Assembly (NCBI GenBank): GCA_964036275.1
Contig: OZ038434.1
Location: forward strand, 11,683,759 to 11,747,758
Origin: Litoditis marina
Lineage: Eukaryota > Nematoda > Chromadorea > Rhabditida > Rhabditidae
Reading direction: 5' to 3'
Length of the DNA: 64,000 nt
The position numbers were made by a program, and so were the translations under genes. Below the pieces are notes generated by a model, which was not told where the DNA came from, did no database searches, and saw only the letters and a program-made list of their open reading frames with translations. Of this stretch, positions 10,279 to 23,426 are shown one piece after another (position 1 is the first letter of the stretch; each line of letters starts with the position of its first letter).

Positions 10279-13200
10279 GGAAACTCCAACTGATAATTGG
10301 AGTTCTTCAATTCTCAGTTGTAGTTTCTTCCCGGGACTTCGTATCTCCCTGTGGACTGTTTTCATCGACCCCAGCAAGTATTCCACCCACCCCGTCGGAG
10401 TTCAGAGGAGAATGTCCTAGAAGTGAGTTTTTTGAGGTTCTCGCAACAAAAAACTTTGGGAAAAAACTTTCACAACAGCATTATACAGTATAGAAATTTA
10501 TCTGTGTTATGTAGTAATGTAGTTATGTGAACCAGAACCAGGAAATATTTGTTCATTTTGGTGAATGCATAGAATATAATACACCAACGAAAAATGTACG
10601 TATTTTGTTCACGTGTTTCAACTTTACTGGGACACGAAAGTCAGTCGCTGAGTTCCATTTCAAATCAGATTCAGAGAAACCATTTTCAGCTGGGTACACG
10701 TATCCGTCTGGCTCCTGTCAATCCTGGGACATCGCCGCTATTGTAGTTCTCAGAGAAGATGCGCCAGCTGTGGAGTTCTTCAACATCCGAATGTTTCTAC
10801 AATTGAGTTTTTTTACTACAATGTTTGTTGAACAAATTACATCTTCTAAAGTTGATATCATTATGACATTTCGAACACAACCGCGACATTATTGTGGCGT
10901 TTTCCGAGTGGTCTTAGATATTCGAAGATAAAACCACTGCTGAATCAAAACGGGTTCTGAAGTTGCATATTACCCTCAGTCTTCAAGAATACTAACTAGG
11001 AACCTGTATATGAAGCTGAAATTTGATTTCATTGGCACAATATAATAAACATGCACACGTCGGTGTTCTGAATAGATTACGTGCATTTTTCTATGAGAAA
11101 GGTATTTTGCATTTTTCTATGAGAAAGGTATTTTCATTTCATTAACAATGAAATGAAATAGAGTGATCACCATTCGACATTCATGCCAAAGTACGTCCAA
11201 CTTCTGTTTTTTATTCCAGGCTTTGGTAAAACCGTGCGACTCCGAAAGTACGTTACGTTTTCTAGTGCCCGGCCTCCTGGATAATACAACATATAGCAAT
11301 GAATGTCAGAACGTGACGGTTAGTTTAAAAGAGTGGTGAATATTATGTTCAGATCTGGGACAGAAGTAAAGTTCAAAATACACGGGATTATTTGTGTGAA
11401 CGGGCCCTGACACTCGATAGGTACGCAATTCTAATACAGACGTGTTTCATACTATGCATTTCGATTTTCGTGAAGTTCTATTTGCGGCTTGAGTTCAAAA
11501 CTCTCTGTCAGTCTTCGTCAAGCCGCAGAACTATCTCTCATTCTGTACCTTGCATCATTCACCTGAATTTGTCAGAACACGATGACCAACCTGGATTCCT
11601 GGTTAGATTCGACGACCCCTCAAGAAACATGGATCAGTTCCACTCAACTAGCTCATCCTATTCTCAAAATGTTCGAAATTCTGGTGAGTTCAGGTTAAAG
11701 AAACGAGAAAGGTTTACTTTCGATATGGTTTTCAGAATCAAAAGAATGTTTCCATTCTCCAGCTGTGAAACCAAAAACTCACGTAGTACAATTCCCTATT
11801 CAACTTGGTGAGTGTTGAGTTATGCATACTTGGTAACTTTAGTTTTTGCGAGGTGAACATCATGAAGCCGTACTATGATGGCATCATGTAACTTGCTAAC
11901 ACTGTTTTACTATTTATTTTATTGCAGATAACTTGTGAACAGGACCGAGACGTTAACCGTGGAGGAGTACTGTACTTCTTCACCGACTTAAAGTGCTCTT
12001 CGAGCTGCGTCGAGGTAAATCATTGGCTTTTTTTCACATTTACAAATATCGAACGCATTGATTATCAACTCAATCTGTCAAAAGTATGAAAATACAATAA
12101 GCAATACTGTTCCGTTTATCTTCTGTATCACTGGGCACTATGTAAGTGCGTTTCGGCATAGACACTTGGAGTTGAATGAAAAGATTCTGATCGGAAGACA
12201 GCGGCAGAGAACGGTGTGGAAAATCAGAAGATGTCTGCCTTGATCCAGATACAACTTTTTCTGAACGTTCATTCGACAGTTTCACCCAAAGATCATTCGA
12301 GTTTCGAAAGATTTATCCAGTTTTTGGCACTATATTTCATTCAGATGACCTACATGTATGATTTGATAGAACACCAAGAGGACTTGGTTGACAGACTGAG
12401 ATCGATTGGGTACATTTTGAAGGTGATCTACATGGACAGTCGGAACGACACTACATTAGGTGAATGACGAAATTATGAAAATCTAATTAATTTGTGAACT
12501 AATCGATAACTAGCCAATCATGCCGCGTACAAGGTTAATTTATTTGGTGGTTTCAGTAATGTATTGAACAAAGGAACGAACAATAGAAAACGTCATCAAA
12601 ATTATTCCAAACAGTTTCATGTTGCACGTTTCCAGATTGCGATATCAAAACAGCTTTGTACTACTGTACAAAATACGAGCAAGTCATAATATCGGGAACC
12701 ACTTTGAATGATTTGAAAACATATTCTGATCGTCTGAGACCATGCTCGAACCAAGTGGAAAAGAAACACGGAATAACGGAGCAAGGCGAGTTTTATTCGC
12801 TGAGTGAAATAAAATGTCATGAAAAAGACCTGTTATTGCACAAATGAATAATGAGAGGTATCTTTCACCATTTTTCTGGTAATAAAGATCAATCTAGCGA
12901 AGTATAAACTGAATACGTTATTGCGTTTTCATACAAAGAGGAGGTTATAGGGTTTGTTGATAACTCTTGAGTTGCAACTTCGATACATTCAGTAATTCAC
13001 AAGAATAAACTCGAGGATAGTTCCAGATTTGTTGATCCTCATTCTGGTACCTCTCTCGTGTGCATTACTGGCAGTTTCTGTTCTGCTCCTCGTTTTGCTG
13101 TACCGTGGAAAGACTAGAATATCTGTCCTGAAACGCTTTCGCAGGGATGAAGGCGGTAGATTGAAGGGGTTTCACAGCAATCTGGCCACTGTCAGCGAAA

Positions 13201-16200
13201 GATATAATACCCTGAAACAATTGGCAGAAACACAGCGGTGGGTTCTACTACAAATCGCGCTCTGAACATAACAACTATAACTGATCATAGTTTGACACAA
13301 TAAAATCCCTGAAACTTCTCCAAAACGGATCAAAATACAACTGAAAGCGCAGAAGCATGTGAAAAAAAAACCGTACATAAAAAAATTTCCTAGAATGACC
13401 CCTATGCAGTTCTTTACACTACGAGTACAGCGTTTTCGTACAGAGGGAATGAATATACAATAGGAGTAGGACCTCTTAGGACTTTTAATCCTACCGAAGT
13501 TTGGATAGTATCTATACGGTCGTATTTTGCAGAAAATCATCGATTGAACTGGATCCAGCCGACCTGTACATTGAATATGTATCGATCGGGCTGAAAGACA
13601 CGTCAAAGTACAGCCGAGGAATTTTGAAGGGAACGATCGAACGCCAACTTCAGATTAAACCGAACGCCGCGGGACACTATGAGGTAATTATGATACAAAG
13701 TGATTATCATGTTAAAGTTCTTTTCAAAAGTTTTCGATCCACTTTGAATGAGATCGAAAACAGCACTAACACTTGGAGAACCACTTTGTCCCACCTTTGA
13801 CTGAACGCTTTTGTGTGGCTTTGTAATTTCGACTTTCACATACTCAAGACCTTGTTGTCGATAGTCGAACTCTAGTGGCTTCATGTAGAATAGTATGATC
13901 AACTGCAAGCAAAACGTATCATTTGGTCTTGGTTTGCTTCTTCAACATATTGAAACGTTCCATTTCTATTCATTAAGGTGGCAGTGAAACGGTTGACTCC
14001 AACAAGTAGTGATGCCGCCAAAAGTGCCCTGTACAAAGAGATATGCGTCATGAAGGTTGGCAATGTTCAAATGAAGATTACTCTATCTCCCTGTCGTAAC
14101 ACTCTAGTTTTGGATAAAAAAAATTTTTTTCGAGTTGTCGCTCAGTTTAATTAGTTTGTGTTCCACTGATGACATCGAAGTATGTACTGCTGGTAGCATG
14201 CTGATAAAATCATCAATGAGATTATTACCAATTGAACTAGAGTCCTCTTATTTGGTGAATCGGTTTGGAAACGTACTTTGGTTCTGGTTGTCACAAAACT
14301 AATTTTTGATCAAACTAACTCGAATCGAAAATATATGGGGAAGACTGCCAATTGGGATATTTGTGCACATGGCGTTGGACCAACATTTATAGAATATCGG
14401 ACCACACCCTCATATTCTCTATCTGATTGGATCTGTTTCGAGCGCAGTGGACCCCATGCTGATAACGGAATTTTGTGTTCACGGTGACCTTCTCTCATTG
14501 TTACGGAGAACCACCAACAACGTGAGTCTGTTTCACTCGTCCGCCTTTCCATACAGTGCGCCGATTCATTCACAAATGAAGATCTCACTATGAATTCCCG
14601 AACTCTTCGAAAGATTATCCCGATAGTTGGCGATATGGACGGTGGAAGTATGCTATATAAATACCGGAAAACTTACACACCTAGAACCTGTTATAATCTA
14701 ACTTTCAATATCTTAATGTAGAAGACCACAGTCAGTGGAACAGACTATAATGCATCTCAGAAAACGAAAAAGAACCTTAATGATTTGGTGTTGTACAATA
14801 GTATTCTTTTTCGAGACGTGTTTTTAAGAATATTTGATTTGATTTTTATACTTTACAGATATCTGTTCTGAACAGTGAGGAAGAGGAAGTACTAAACCCT
14901 TGTGATTTGCTATCTATAGCTTGGCAGATTTCGGTTGGAATGGTAAATGTAGTCTAATTCATTCCTACGTGAACTCCGATTCAGTTTCAGTGTGCAGTTT
15001 ATTGTCGGTTTCAGTTGAGAGCTGGCGTTCAGAGAATGTTTTAATAATAAGTTAAGAATGTTTTTAATAATAAGTGAACACGCGGAAATTTCCGGAGTTT
15101 TCGATGATTCTAAAAACTTCCTGTTGCAATTATAGTTTACCTGAAAGGACTTATACGAGATTCCGCCGGGCCAATCAACCGAAAGAAGTAGATCAGTGTG
15201 TTCAGTTTACATAAGAAGTACACTAGAAATAGTCTATAGTTTTTGCGGGTCAACTACTTCATAATTTGTTCTCATTCAGGAACACATTCATGCCTCGAGA
15301 ATCCTCCACAGAGACATTTGTGCGCGCAACATTTTTGTCACGACTGGAATGATAGCCAAGGTTGGTCATATATCGATTTTTTTCAGAATCAAAAAACTCA
15401 ATCATTGATTTTACAAACAATCAAAAAAGATCTTTCGTATGAATAATGTAGTGTTTAATAGCAACTGTGCATGCTCATCAAAAGTTGATGAAATGTTGTT
15501 CATGGGTGGGATCTCACGAAAATTTCAATGGATTTCTACAGCACCTAAAAACTTTTGGTGTGATTATTTGTTTTCAGATTGGTCATTTCGGATCTGCTGG
15601 ATCAGTTTCGGAACCAGTAAACAAGCATTCTCATTGGAGATGGCACGCACTGGAATCCCTACGCAACAACACGTTCTCGGACAAAACTGATGTGTTGGTT
15701 TTTTTCAAGTTCAAAGTTGGATGGTAAACTGAGGATGATTTCTGATTGGTAACGTACGAATGAGTGTTAGATTTGACATATATGTGCTTACCACTGTGTG
15801 TAGTACGTCTATTCGACCTAACAACTTCTTTCTACTTTCTAGTAAAGCTTCCAAAATGTGCAAGACACTTTGGCTGATAGTTGCACGTCCAACAAAAATT
15901 AACAAGGAATAGTTTGTCAGTCTCTAGTTTGTCGTTATTGTACAGATGGAGTTTCGGTGTCCTGCTATATGAAATGTTCACCTATGGATCTTTGCCATAC
16001 CAATCAATTATCGATCGGAATATACTCATTGATCACCTGACGAACGGAGGGCGCTTGAAGTTGTATCACAACACTTGTGATCGAGAAATGTAAGAGAAAT
16101 TTTATTATCTACTCAACTAGCTAGAAATGACCACTGTATTATTCCTATCTATACCCTTTTATTTTTCATGTATCAGTTACTACTGGAGAATTTGAAGCAA

Positions 16201-16923
16201 TGATCAGAAAGTTGGAAATTTTGATAGGAAAAGTGAGAGGTCTAATTACACAAATATCAGAAAATTGTATATATTTCCGAAAAACCGTGCAATTTGTAGA
16301 AATCATTAATGATGGCGTGATTTTCATTGTTAATTATCGATAATTTCAGTGGAGCTCTGCTTCGAATTTGCCACTATGAGAATGAGGCTCATCGTCCCTC
16401 CTTCTCTGAAATCACTAAAATATTAGCAAGGTGGGAGCCCAATATATAATGATCGTAAAAACTATCGGAAACTTGGGAAAATCAAAGAAAAGGAACAGTA
16501 GTGAAGATCAGATTGATAAGATTGTTCATTGTTGCACGAATGTGCTCAATTAGCAATAATGTACTTCAATTTTGAATCGTTCTCAACTTGAACTGATATA
16601 AAAGCTCAACTCAAAGTGATATAAAAGCCATTATTTTTATTTTTTTCTTACCGTACCCATGAAGTACTTTTCTTGTATTCAATAATTAGAATAAACAAAT
16701 CTGGAACACGAAATGTTCCAAGACGTGTTCAGCTTGCTCGCGCTTTATCTAAACTCACAAAACTTATCACACGACTATTAAACATAGATTGAAGCTATTT
16801 TACTTGTATTTTAGGTGTCTGCGTGCGAGCGACGAAGACTTTGGATATATCCAAATTTCGAGACGACGAAGTACTTTACAATCCGCTATTTCCTCCAATC
16901 AATCTATGAAAGTTCTTCCATAG
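10279..16923 (+). CDS. single-pass receptor with degenerate tyrosine kinase domain (5' end not resolved)
   Basis: Supported plus-strand exons: 10279-10422, 10690 to about 10850, 11532 to about 11683, 11741-11814, 11938 to 12013, 12344-12461, 12634 to about 12803, 13026-13253, 13526-13684, 13979-14054, 14393-14521, 14859-14942, 15280-15360, 15578-15693, 15946-16089, 16350-16430 and 16815-16923. A cysteine-containing ectodomain (one stretch, GGVLYFFTDLKCSSSC, resembles a von Willebrand A core) precedes a membrane helix (LLILILVPLSCALLAVSVLL) and a tyrosine-kinase fold: VAVK lysine, GPHPHILYLIGS, catalytic loop HRDICARN, DVWSFGV and the RPSF motif. The glycine loop is lost (KYSRGILKG), DFG reads HFG, and APE reads ALE, so weak or absent catalysis is likely. 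The join from 11814 to 11938 is out of phase by one base. The nematode KIN-16 group and RYK are the nearest ideas, but neither is certain. Confidence 0.65.
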
Positions 16924-18469
16924 CAGTTTTTTGATTGGGATGTATTCTATGTGTACATAAATCATTCCTGAAGAATAAGTTTTCTATTCGTTTCACTATT
17001 AACTATTTTTTACATCCAGTATTGAAGCTAATGGTTGAAAATTTTAGTGATCTGGATTCAGTTTTGGGTTTTTGGAGATTTGCTTTCTCATGTTACTCAC
17101 GTTCTGGTAATTTCGCTTCAAAATAGAGACTTTAGGGGGGGGGGGGACTTTTTTAGGTAACCAAACTATGATTCTTAAAACAGTTGGTAGGTGTTCGAAC
17201 GAAAAAGAAGATTGATCAATTCATCCCCGATAGAAAAGTTTATTATCATAAAGATGTTTGTAGAAGTGCGGGCAGCTGTTTTCTGTTACATTTGGAGTAG
17301 TCAGACCGAATTTCAAAACACATCTGCTCGAAAACTGGACGAATCGAGTTATACTCTAGGTGTGCAAAACACTTACCACGAGAAAAACTCACAATCATGT
17401 TTTGAAGTTTCACTCATACGCTAAACATGTCGATCCTTTTTTAAATTCGTAATCCGAATTTTACTGTACTAACTACAAGTTTACTTTATTGAGTGCTAGT
17501 TCTAAACTGGTTGTTGGGTTCATTGTTCGGTGTCAGTGATAGAGAGATAAACTTAATATAATCAATATTACCCTATTCAGTCCTAATCTGCAATAATTAA
17601 AGAATAGATTATAGTTTCTGTTGGATTTCGCGATTTCGCAGACTGTTTCTAATTCACGTTGTTTGCCTTCGAATGGATTATTGACTGATGGTTTTGGGCT
17701 CGTTTCGCCATTATTCCATTTATTCTATATATATTCAGCTGTGTTAACAATGAAATCCCCCACTGCTGCCCGATTTCGGTTTCCAAACACAATCAAGCCT
17801 GCTTTTCGTTTTCGATATTCTTTTTTTTTTCAGCCCTATTTTCTGTATCCAAATCTTATTCATGTAACGCGAAATGTGAACGTTATTTGCAGAATGTGAG
17901 AAAACTCAATATTATCGTGAAAATACTCTGTCCATAAAACTTGTCTGCATTTGAGGAAATCTCTATTCACTACATATGCTTTTTGTTTCGTTATTCATCT
18001 GAAAGTCAAAATCAATAAATCAAACGAGAGCTGTGAAGTCACATAGAGTATTGATTACTGTTTTAAAAAAATATTTTTGTTTTTCTCTGGTAGAATTTTA
18101 GGAAAAAATGAATAGCAGCCTCTTTGAACACCGTTGTTGTGTGTACAATGGTTATTTTCGTATTCTGCCGTTTGGACTTTTCGGATTTTTATTTGCAAAT
18201 TGTTCTGCATTATTGCGCAAGACAAAGAAAACAGTTACGACTATTATAATTAAACCTTCTACATGCAAACTTAGCATTCATGTCTTGTTTATCCTCTCTG
18301 TAGTGAATCAGACAGAATTTGTAGAAGAAGGCATGATCCACTTTAGATATATGTCGCGAGTGGGTCCCTCTGTTTAGTTTCTGTTTTCTCCTTCACATTT
18401 TTCCTTCACGTCTTTTATAAAATATTTTAACAAGCCCAGTTTTGTAATCTTCACGCTCTTTCTTTCCAG
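16924..18469. other. intergenic, no feature seen
   Basis: AT-rich spacer between the receptor gene stop and the splice acceptor of the four-pass membrane protein gene. A run of G occurs near 17137-17145. No gene, tRNA or clear repeat is visible. Confidence 0.5.
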
Positions 18470-18477
18470 AGGTCCCG

Positions 18478-21342
18478 ATGTCTATTGCAGCCTCTCGACC
18501 CCCGTTCGACCAGAATGACAAGAAGTACACCTGTCTTTGCGGCGCCCTCCATATTAGGGTTCGTGGAATGACCAAATCCAGAGTCTAGTTTGCTCTCTTA
18601 ACATACTACAGATTTAAAAACTAGGATCAATGTACTGTGATCAAACTTCAAATACTTAAAACTATAAACAAAGTCACCGGCAAGGTTTGTTTCTTAAGGA
18701 CTACACCTATGCTTAATTGCTGGTAAGCACAGCAGTAGTATTCTCAAAACACCTATTCGCAAAATGATGTAAAAGCACCCTTCGGTTTTATAAGAACCTT
18801 GTGATTTTCGAACATTTTGATTTCAAATAAAAGCCTAATTTACTACTGATGATCATTCGTAATCGTGACGTTTCAGAAGGGAGCCAGAGTAATAGCGATT
18901 CTGGTGAACATTTTCACGGCGCTCAACATTATCTTCAGTTTTACCAGAACCAGTACCGTTGCGGTATACACGCTGTTCAGGTTCGTTGAAGAAGGACGAT
19001 TATGTGGACCAATCTCGTGTCAACGGTCATTTAACCTGCAATTGAAAAATGTATTGCAGTTCAAAGGACTGAACCGTTACGATTGGTCCACATAATCGTC
19101 CTTCTTTAAGTATGAAAAACCATCTATTTGGAACCCTTAACTAATTAATGAATTGAACGTGTCTGTTGGAACCCATTTGAGTTTTGTAGGTCAGTGGCTT
19201 GTGTTAGTTATCTTCTTGCTCAGTTTCTGATTTTATTGTTGTGTAAACGATCATCATTCCGACATATATATCGCTACTGTGTTGTTGTTGTGCTGTTCTC
19301 ATTCCACACCTCACTTTATCACTCTGTTCTGTGCTTTATTTCTGTTTCCATCACCTTTTTCCACTTCTCATCCCATTTTTTCACGTATTCTATGCGTAAC
19401 AATGAATCAAAGTGTAGTTTGTGATTGTAACATTTCGTGAATTCATCTTGACTCTCAGCTTGAAAGATATATTAACGTTTCGAATGACGAAACGATTTGA
19501 ACGAACCAAAAAAGCAAAACATGTGAACCCGAAACTCAAAACGCAACATATATCTGAACTCGATCACTAACATATTTATCAATCGAAACAATCCATTTTT
19601 CTCAAACACGGTTCAGTGATATACTAGAAGTAAATTGAATAGTCACGTAAACTCAGTATTCTAATGAGAAATCATGCACTCTTTCATGGCACGTTTCTGA
19701 GTTATGCTGTGTTTAAAATGTTTCACGTAGCTCTGCAATTGACCAACAGTATACTACTTGTACGAAAATTCTCAAAATTTGTCTATGGAATCTTAAAATA
19801 TTGTCTTGACCATCTCTTTTTAAAGACAAATGTTCCAGCGCAGCGTTTTCTTTGGTGATTTTCGGTAGTCTTCTGTACGGCGTTTACAAGGAGAAACGTC
19901 TATATGTCATGCCGTACATGTTGTTCCAGGTACAACTATAGCTTTTTTACACGTTGTTCACTCTTTGGTGACTTGTTTACTGTTCGCTTGTGCTAGTACA
20001 ACTACATCGATAACTTGTTGTGACCGATGACTTGACAGCTTGACACACAGCCAATAGAGAAATAAATCTACGTTCAAAAGTATGCATCAAGGTATAACGA
20101 TGCCATGAAGATATGTAGGGGTCCTATTTAGAAACAACCGAGTAAAGTGAAGCAACATAGAAGCATTCCAGACATCCGGCTAAACATTGAGATGATGGAA
20201 ACATGTGTTGTATGTGATATGTAGTTCATCTTCGAATACATATTTACATTTGCTGAAAAATGAATCCAAATCCTAATATTTTTGCAGTTGATCTCGATCG
20301 GCCTGACTGTTCTCATCCTGCTCTCCTTCATCATCTCCATAGCCGTCCACTCCAATATGGTCATCAACCTCGCTAAGGACCTCGGAAATGTCAATGTCAA
20401 CCTCTCGCAGCCAGAACTGGATGCCGGTAGGTTGACTAGACTTTCTGCCAGCAGTAGTACCTATCAGTACGTTTGAAAGCACGTCGGAACTTGCTAGTAC
20501 TTATCAGTGTTCAAACCAACCTTACGCCGATTAGTATACTAGCTTTACCTTTGGCAGTATTTTCAGTGCCTACCAGTTTAAAGCAATACCACGAGTGCCT
20601 AGAAATGTAGTTGTTCACTTTAGTACTATTAGTGTTGGAACTATTTGCTATCACAATTGTAAGTTCGAATAGTTTTAGTTTTCTTTTCCGGATTTTGAAT
20701 CAAAGCTTTGCAGCTCTCGGTGGATTCACCATTCTCTTCATTCTCAGTCTTTGCTTCGGCGGAATGATTCAGGCGTACTTTCTGGAGGTGAGAGACATTG
20801 ACGAGACTTTGATTTGATATAAAAAATGAAAGTTTATCATGACTTCGCACTCGCAAACTGGACTAGTGTACGAACAGAAGATACAAACAAGTTAAAAAAG
20901 ACCGGAGGGCAACATGGTTTTTCGTAAAGCTGCTGCATTCTACTTTTGATTGGACGCGTTGCGTGTCGCGCGGCATTGCCATGTGAATGTCACGTGGACT
21001 GAACAAACTAATATACGAGTATATTGTGCTCTCCGATCTCAATACAGTTGAAAGCAGTCCGAAACAAAACCTCTGCTCAAGTTGTGTTCCGGTCTCCTTT
21101 AAGCTGGGCTTTTTTAAACTTTATTTTTCACGCTAGTTCAATAAAGTATTTGAACAGTTTCTTTCAGATTAAGGTTCTGGTATCTCACTTGTTTACAGGT
21201 CATCTATGCTTTCTACAACTTTCTCCGAGATCGCGAAATATCTTTCAACTTCAACTTTGACACCACTAATACTGGCTTCAACGCCGCAGCGTTCAATGCT
21301 GATACAGAACTTCCCGTCTACACAGCAAGTGCACCACAATAG
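18478..21342 (+). CDS. LAPTM-like four-pass membrane protein (210 aa)
   Basis: Six exons join perfectly in phase: 18478-18558, 18877-18980, 19839-19929, 20288-20426, 20714-20787 and 21199-21342. The N-terminus has the cysteine/histidine signature CLCGALHIRKGA, which resembles CCFCLHVRTG of lysosomal-associated transmembrane protein 4. It is followed by four hydrophobic helices at about residues 29-50, 62-80, 93-115 and 141-161, and a short cytosolic tail ending ELPVYTASAPQ in place of the PY-rich LAPTM tail. LAPTM proteins sit in late endosome and lysosome membranes; nematodes have many divergent relatives of unknown function. The start follows a TTTCCAG acceptor by only 8 nt. Introns 2 and 5 each carry a TTAA-type MITE. 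No known symbol can be assigned. Confidence 0.75.
18986..19109. mobile_element. TTAA-type MITE family A, copy 2
   Basis: A 124-bp palindromic element with ends TTGAAGAAGGACGATTATGT and its inverse ...ATCGTCCTTCTTTAA. It lies in intron 2 of the LAPTM-like gene and starts only 5 bp after the exon 2 donor. It is the same family as 7965-8090. Confidence 0.8.
20892..21102. mobile_element. TTAA-type MITE family B, copy 1
   Basis: About 211 bp ending TTCCGGTCTCCTTTAA, with the inverse at the left end (TTAAAAAAGACCGGAG). It is nearly identical along its length to 26000-26212. Terminal TTAA suggests mobilisation by a piggyBac-type transposase. It sits in intron 5 of the LAPTM-like gene. Confidence 0.85.
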
Positions 21343-22731
21343 ATGTCTTACAATCTAATCAATACAGGACTTATCTTAGTTAAATGGAACAAAACTTTAC
21401 TTGTTTTTTTTATCTGGCTAGGTTTGTAGTTTGATGACACTGCATTTTAGTTGAATCAGGATACTTTGTTCTTTTCATGTGTGTGGACATGAAACTGTGA
21501 CGCTTAGTTCTCCACTTGTACACTATAAAAAGAATAACACGTGTTGCATTGATTAATTGTTCTAGCCATGTTTTGATTTATTTATATAATTACAAATTAA
21601 TATTGTACAGTTCATTTTTTATCTATTTTACATTGATAAGAAGCTGAAGAGTAAAATTGAAAATTTGACAATCCATTTGTGATGCTACTAACTTTACCAA
21701 GCATATTGACTGTTTTCAAAATTTAAGTTCTGTGGCATATTTATTCGATTCTATTTGGTTTTTGAATAAAAATCTCCAAATAAAATAGTGCTTTTTATAG
21801 CTTCAATCTAGAACACGAGGAGTCACAGTGTATTATAACGTTTTTTATATACTTCATATTAAAACGCGACTTGGGCTGTTATTCGAGTTTTAAGTCCGTA
21901 ACAGTAGTAACTAATTGGAACTGCCGGCAATTGTACCGCATTACGACAGACGACGGGAAGTTAACTACTAATGAGATTATAATACGGGAAAGAATTGTGA
22001 TTTGGTACACATTATGGTTTCCGAATCAACACAGGACCAAAAACAAACCAATTATAGCGCTCCGAAACTTGAAAGATTTCGTCTGGACAGTCAAGAGAAC
22101 TGAATGTTTGTATAGTTCCGGTCATTCATACTGAGACTTTCATCACTTTGGAGTTTTCCAAAAAACTGCAAATCACTGTTAGCGGTTTTCCAGTTTCATA
22201 AGAACATGTAAACCAAAAACAATTTCAGAATACCTATGTTTGCTCTAAGAAATGGTCTTCCGGAAATCTTGGCACGATACCAACGGCTCTCAGTGGAACA
22301 GATTATAACTGAGTAGACAATTTCGAAATCTCTCCTGTATGATTCTCATCTCTTTTGTTTTTGTACTGGTTGTTCTGTAAGGTTTGAGTAATCAAAAAGG
22401 TCTATACTATACAGTAACCTAAATATAATGATGAATCAGATCATATCGCTGTTGGAAAGTATCTTTTCATGGCAGACTGTGTTTGGAAGTCAATCTTAAT
22501 CAATAATAGCTTGAGAACAAGTGTAATAAATGAGAGGGAAACAACAATTCAGCCACCATTCGTAATACATTTCGCTCGGGGTCAGTTCTTTAACTGCACA
22601 TATAATCGAATTATTCACCCCGGTCTAGTTTTGAAACATTCGAAATGTTTGCCAAACTTTCACTCTATAACTTGCTGACAAGCACTATGCAATGTTTACT
22701 CAAAATCTTGATAACACAAAACATCTTTCTT
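21343..22731. other. intergenic between convergent genes
   Basis: 3' flank of the LAPTM-like gene (+) and of the first -SKL gene (-). A possible AATAAA for the former lies near 21766. An 87-codon open frame at 21871-22134 has no splice support or recognisable family. Confidence 0.45.
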
Positions 22732-22737
22732 TTTATT
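22732..22737 (-). terminator. poly(A) signal AATAAA
   Basis: AATAAA on the minus strand, about 95 nt downstream of the stop codon of the -SKL small-protein gene ending at 22832. Confidence 0.5.
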
Positions 22738-22831
22738 TCACACAAATTCAATTCATATATTCGATTTAAAGTGTCGCGACCCGTAAACTGGAGAAGAATT
22801 GGAAGTTCGAGATCCGTGATTTGAGATTTGT

Positions 22832-23426
22832 TCATAGTTTGCTCTTCTTCGGGAACACCGGTGAGATCGCCCTCAATTGAGCTGAGGGTCTTCGAAAACT
22901 CTTGGGAGGGGTATACGGAAGGATGGGTTGGTCTACCACTACATCCACATCGAGGGTAGGATGCACTGGAATGAATGAAACCATTGAGAGTAAGGTCTAT
23001 TTGAATCTATTTACGTACATATTCACGGCTATTGTACTTATGATCTAGGTTTAGGAGGTTGGTGGATGTATTCACGTGCAGCGAAGAGTGATACTAGCAT
23101 TTGTACACTTTACAAGGGTTTGACTTGTGATGAAATTTACATATTTACAATCCAAACGTAAATATAGATCAAATCCAAACACATTGCATAGTTTTAATTT
23201 TGAAAATATTCTCGATCCTTCAAAAAGGTTGCGATACTTATGCATTGTGCTCACGGAGCGCGGACTCAATCGAAACGAACAACGCACAAACATTAAAATA
23301 TGTGAACTTTTTGCTGACGAAAACGTTTTAATAAAACGTACCTCCCATGTATCCTCTGACGTCATCAAAATTTTGACTAGGAAAATGTATAGAGAGAGTG
23401 GAAGGGTTTCCTTGTTGAGATGACAT
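22832..23426 (-). CDS. small -SKL family protein, member 2 (72 aa)
   Basis: Two exons, 23426-23342 and 22965-22832, are joined by a phase-1 intron. The start MSSQQGNPSTL matches MSSPVANPSTL of the plus-strand paralog at 27488. The exon ends in FDDVRGYMG, directly before the intron, as in the paralog (VDDIRGYMG). The second half is proline- and arginine-rich (LPYTPPKSFRRPSAQLR) and ends PKKSKL. Both paralogs have a 134-nt second exon. The terminal K-S-K-L is a textbook PTS1 signal for peroxisomal import. No signal peptide, membrane helix or cysteine is present, and no known family is recognised. A TTTTCAG acceptor lies 22 nt upstream of the ATG. Confidence 0.75.
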
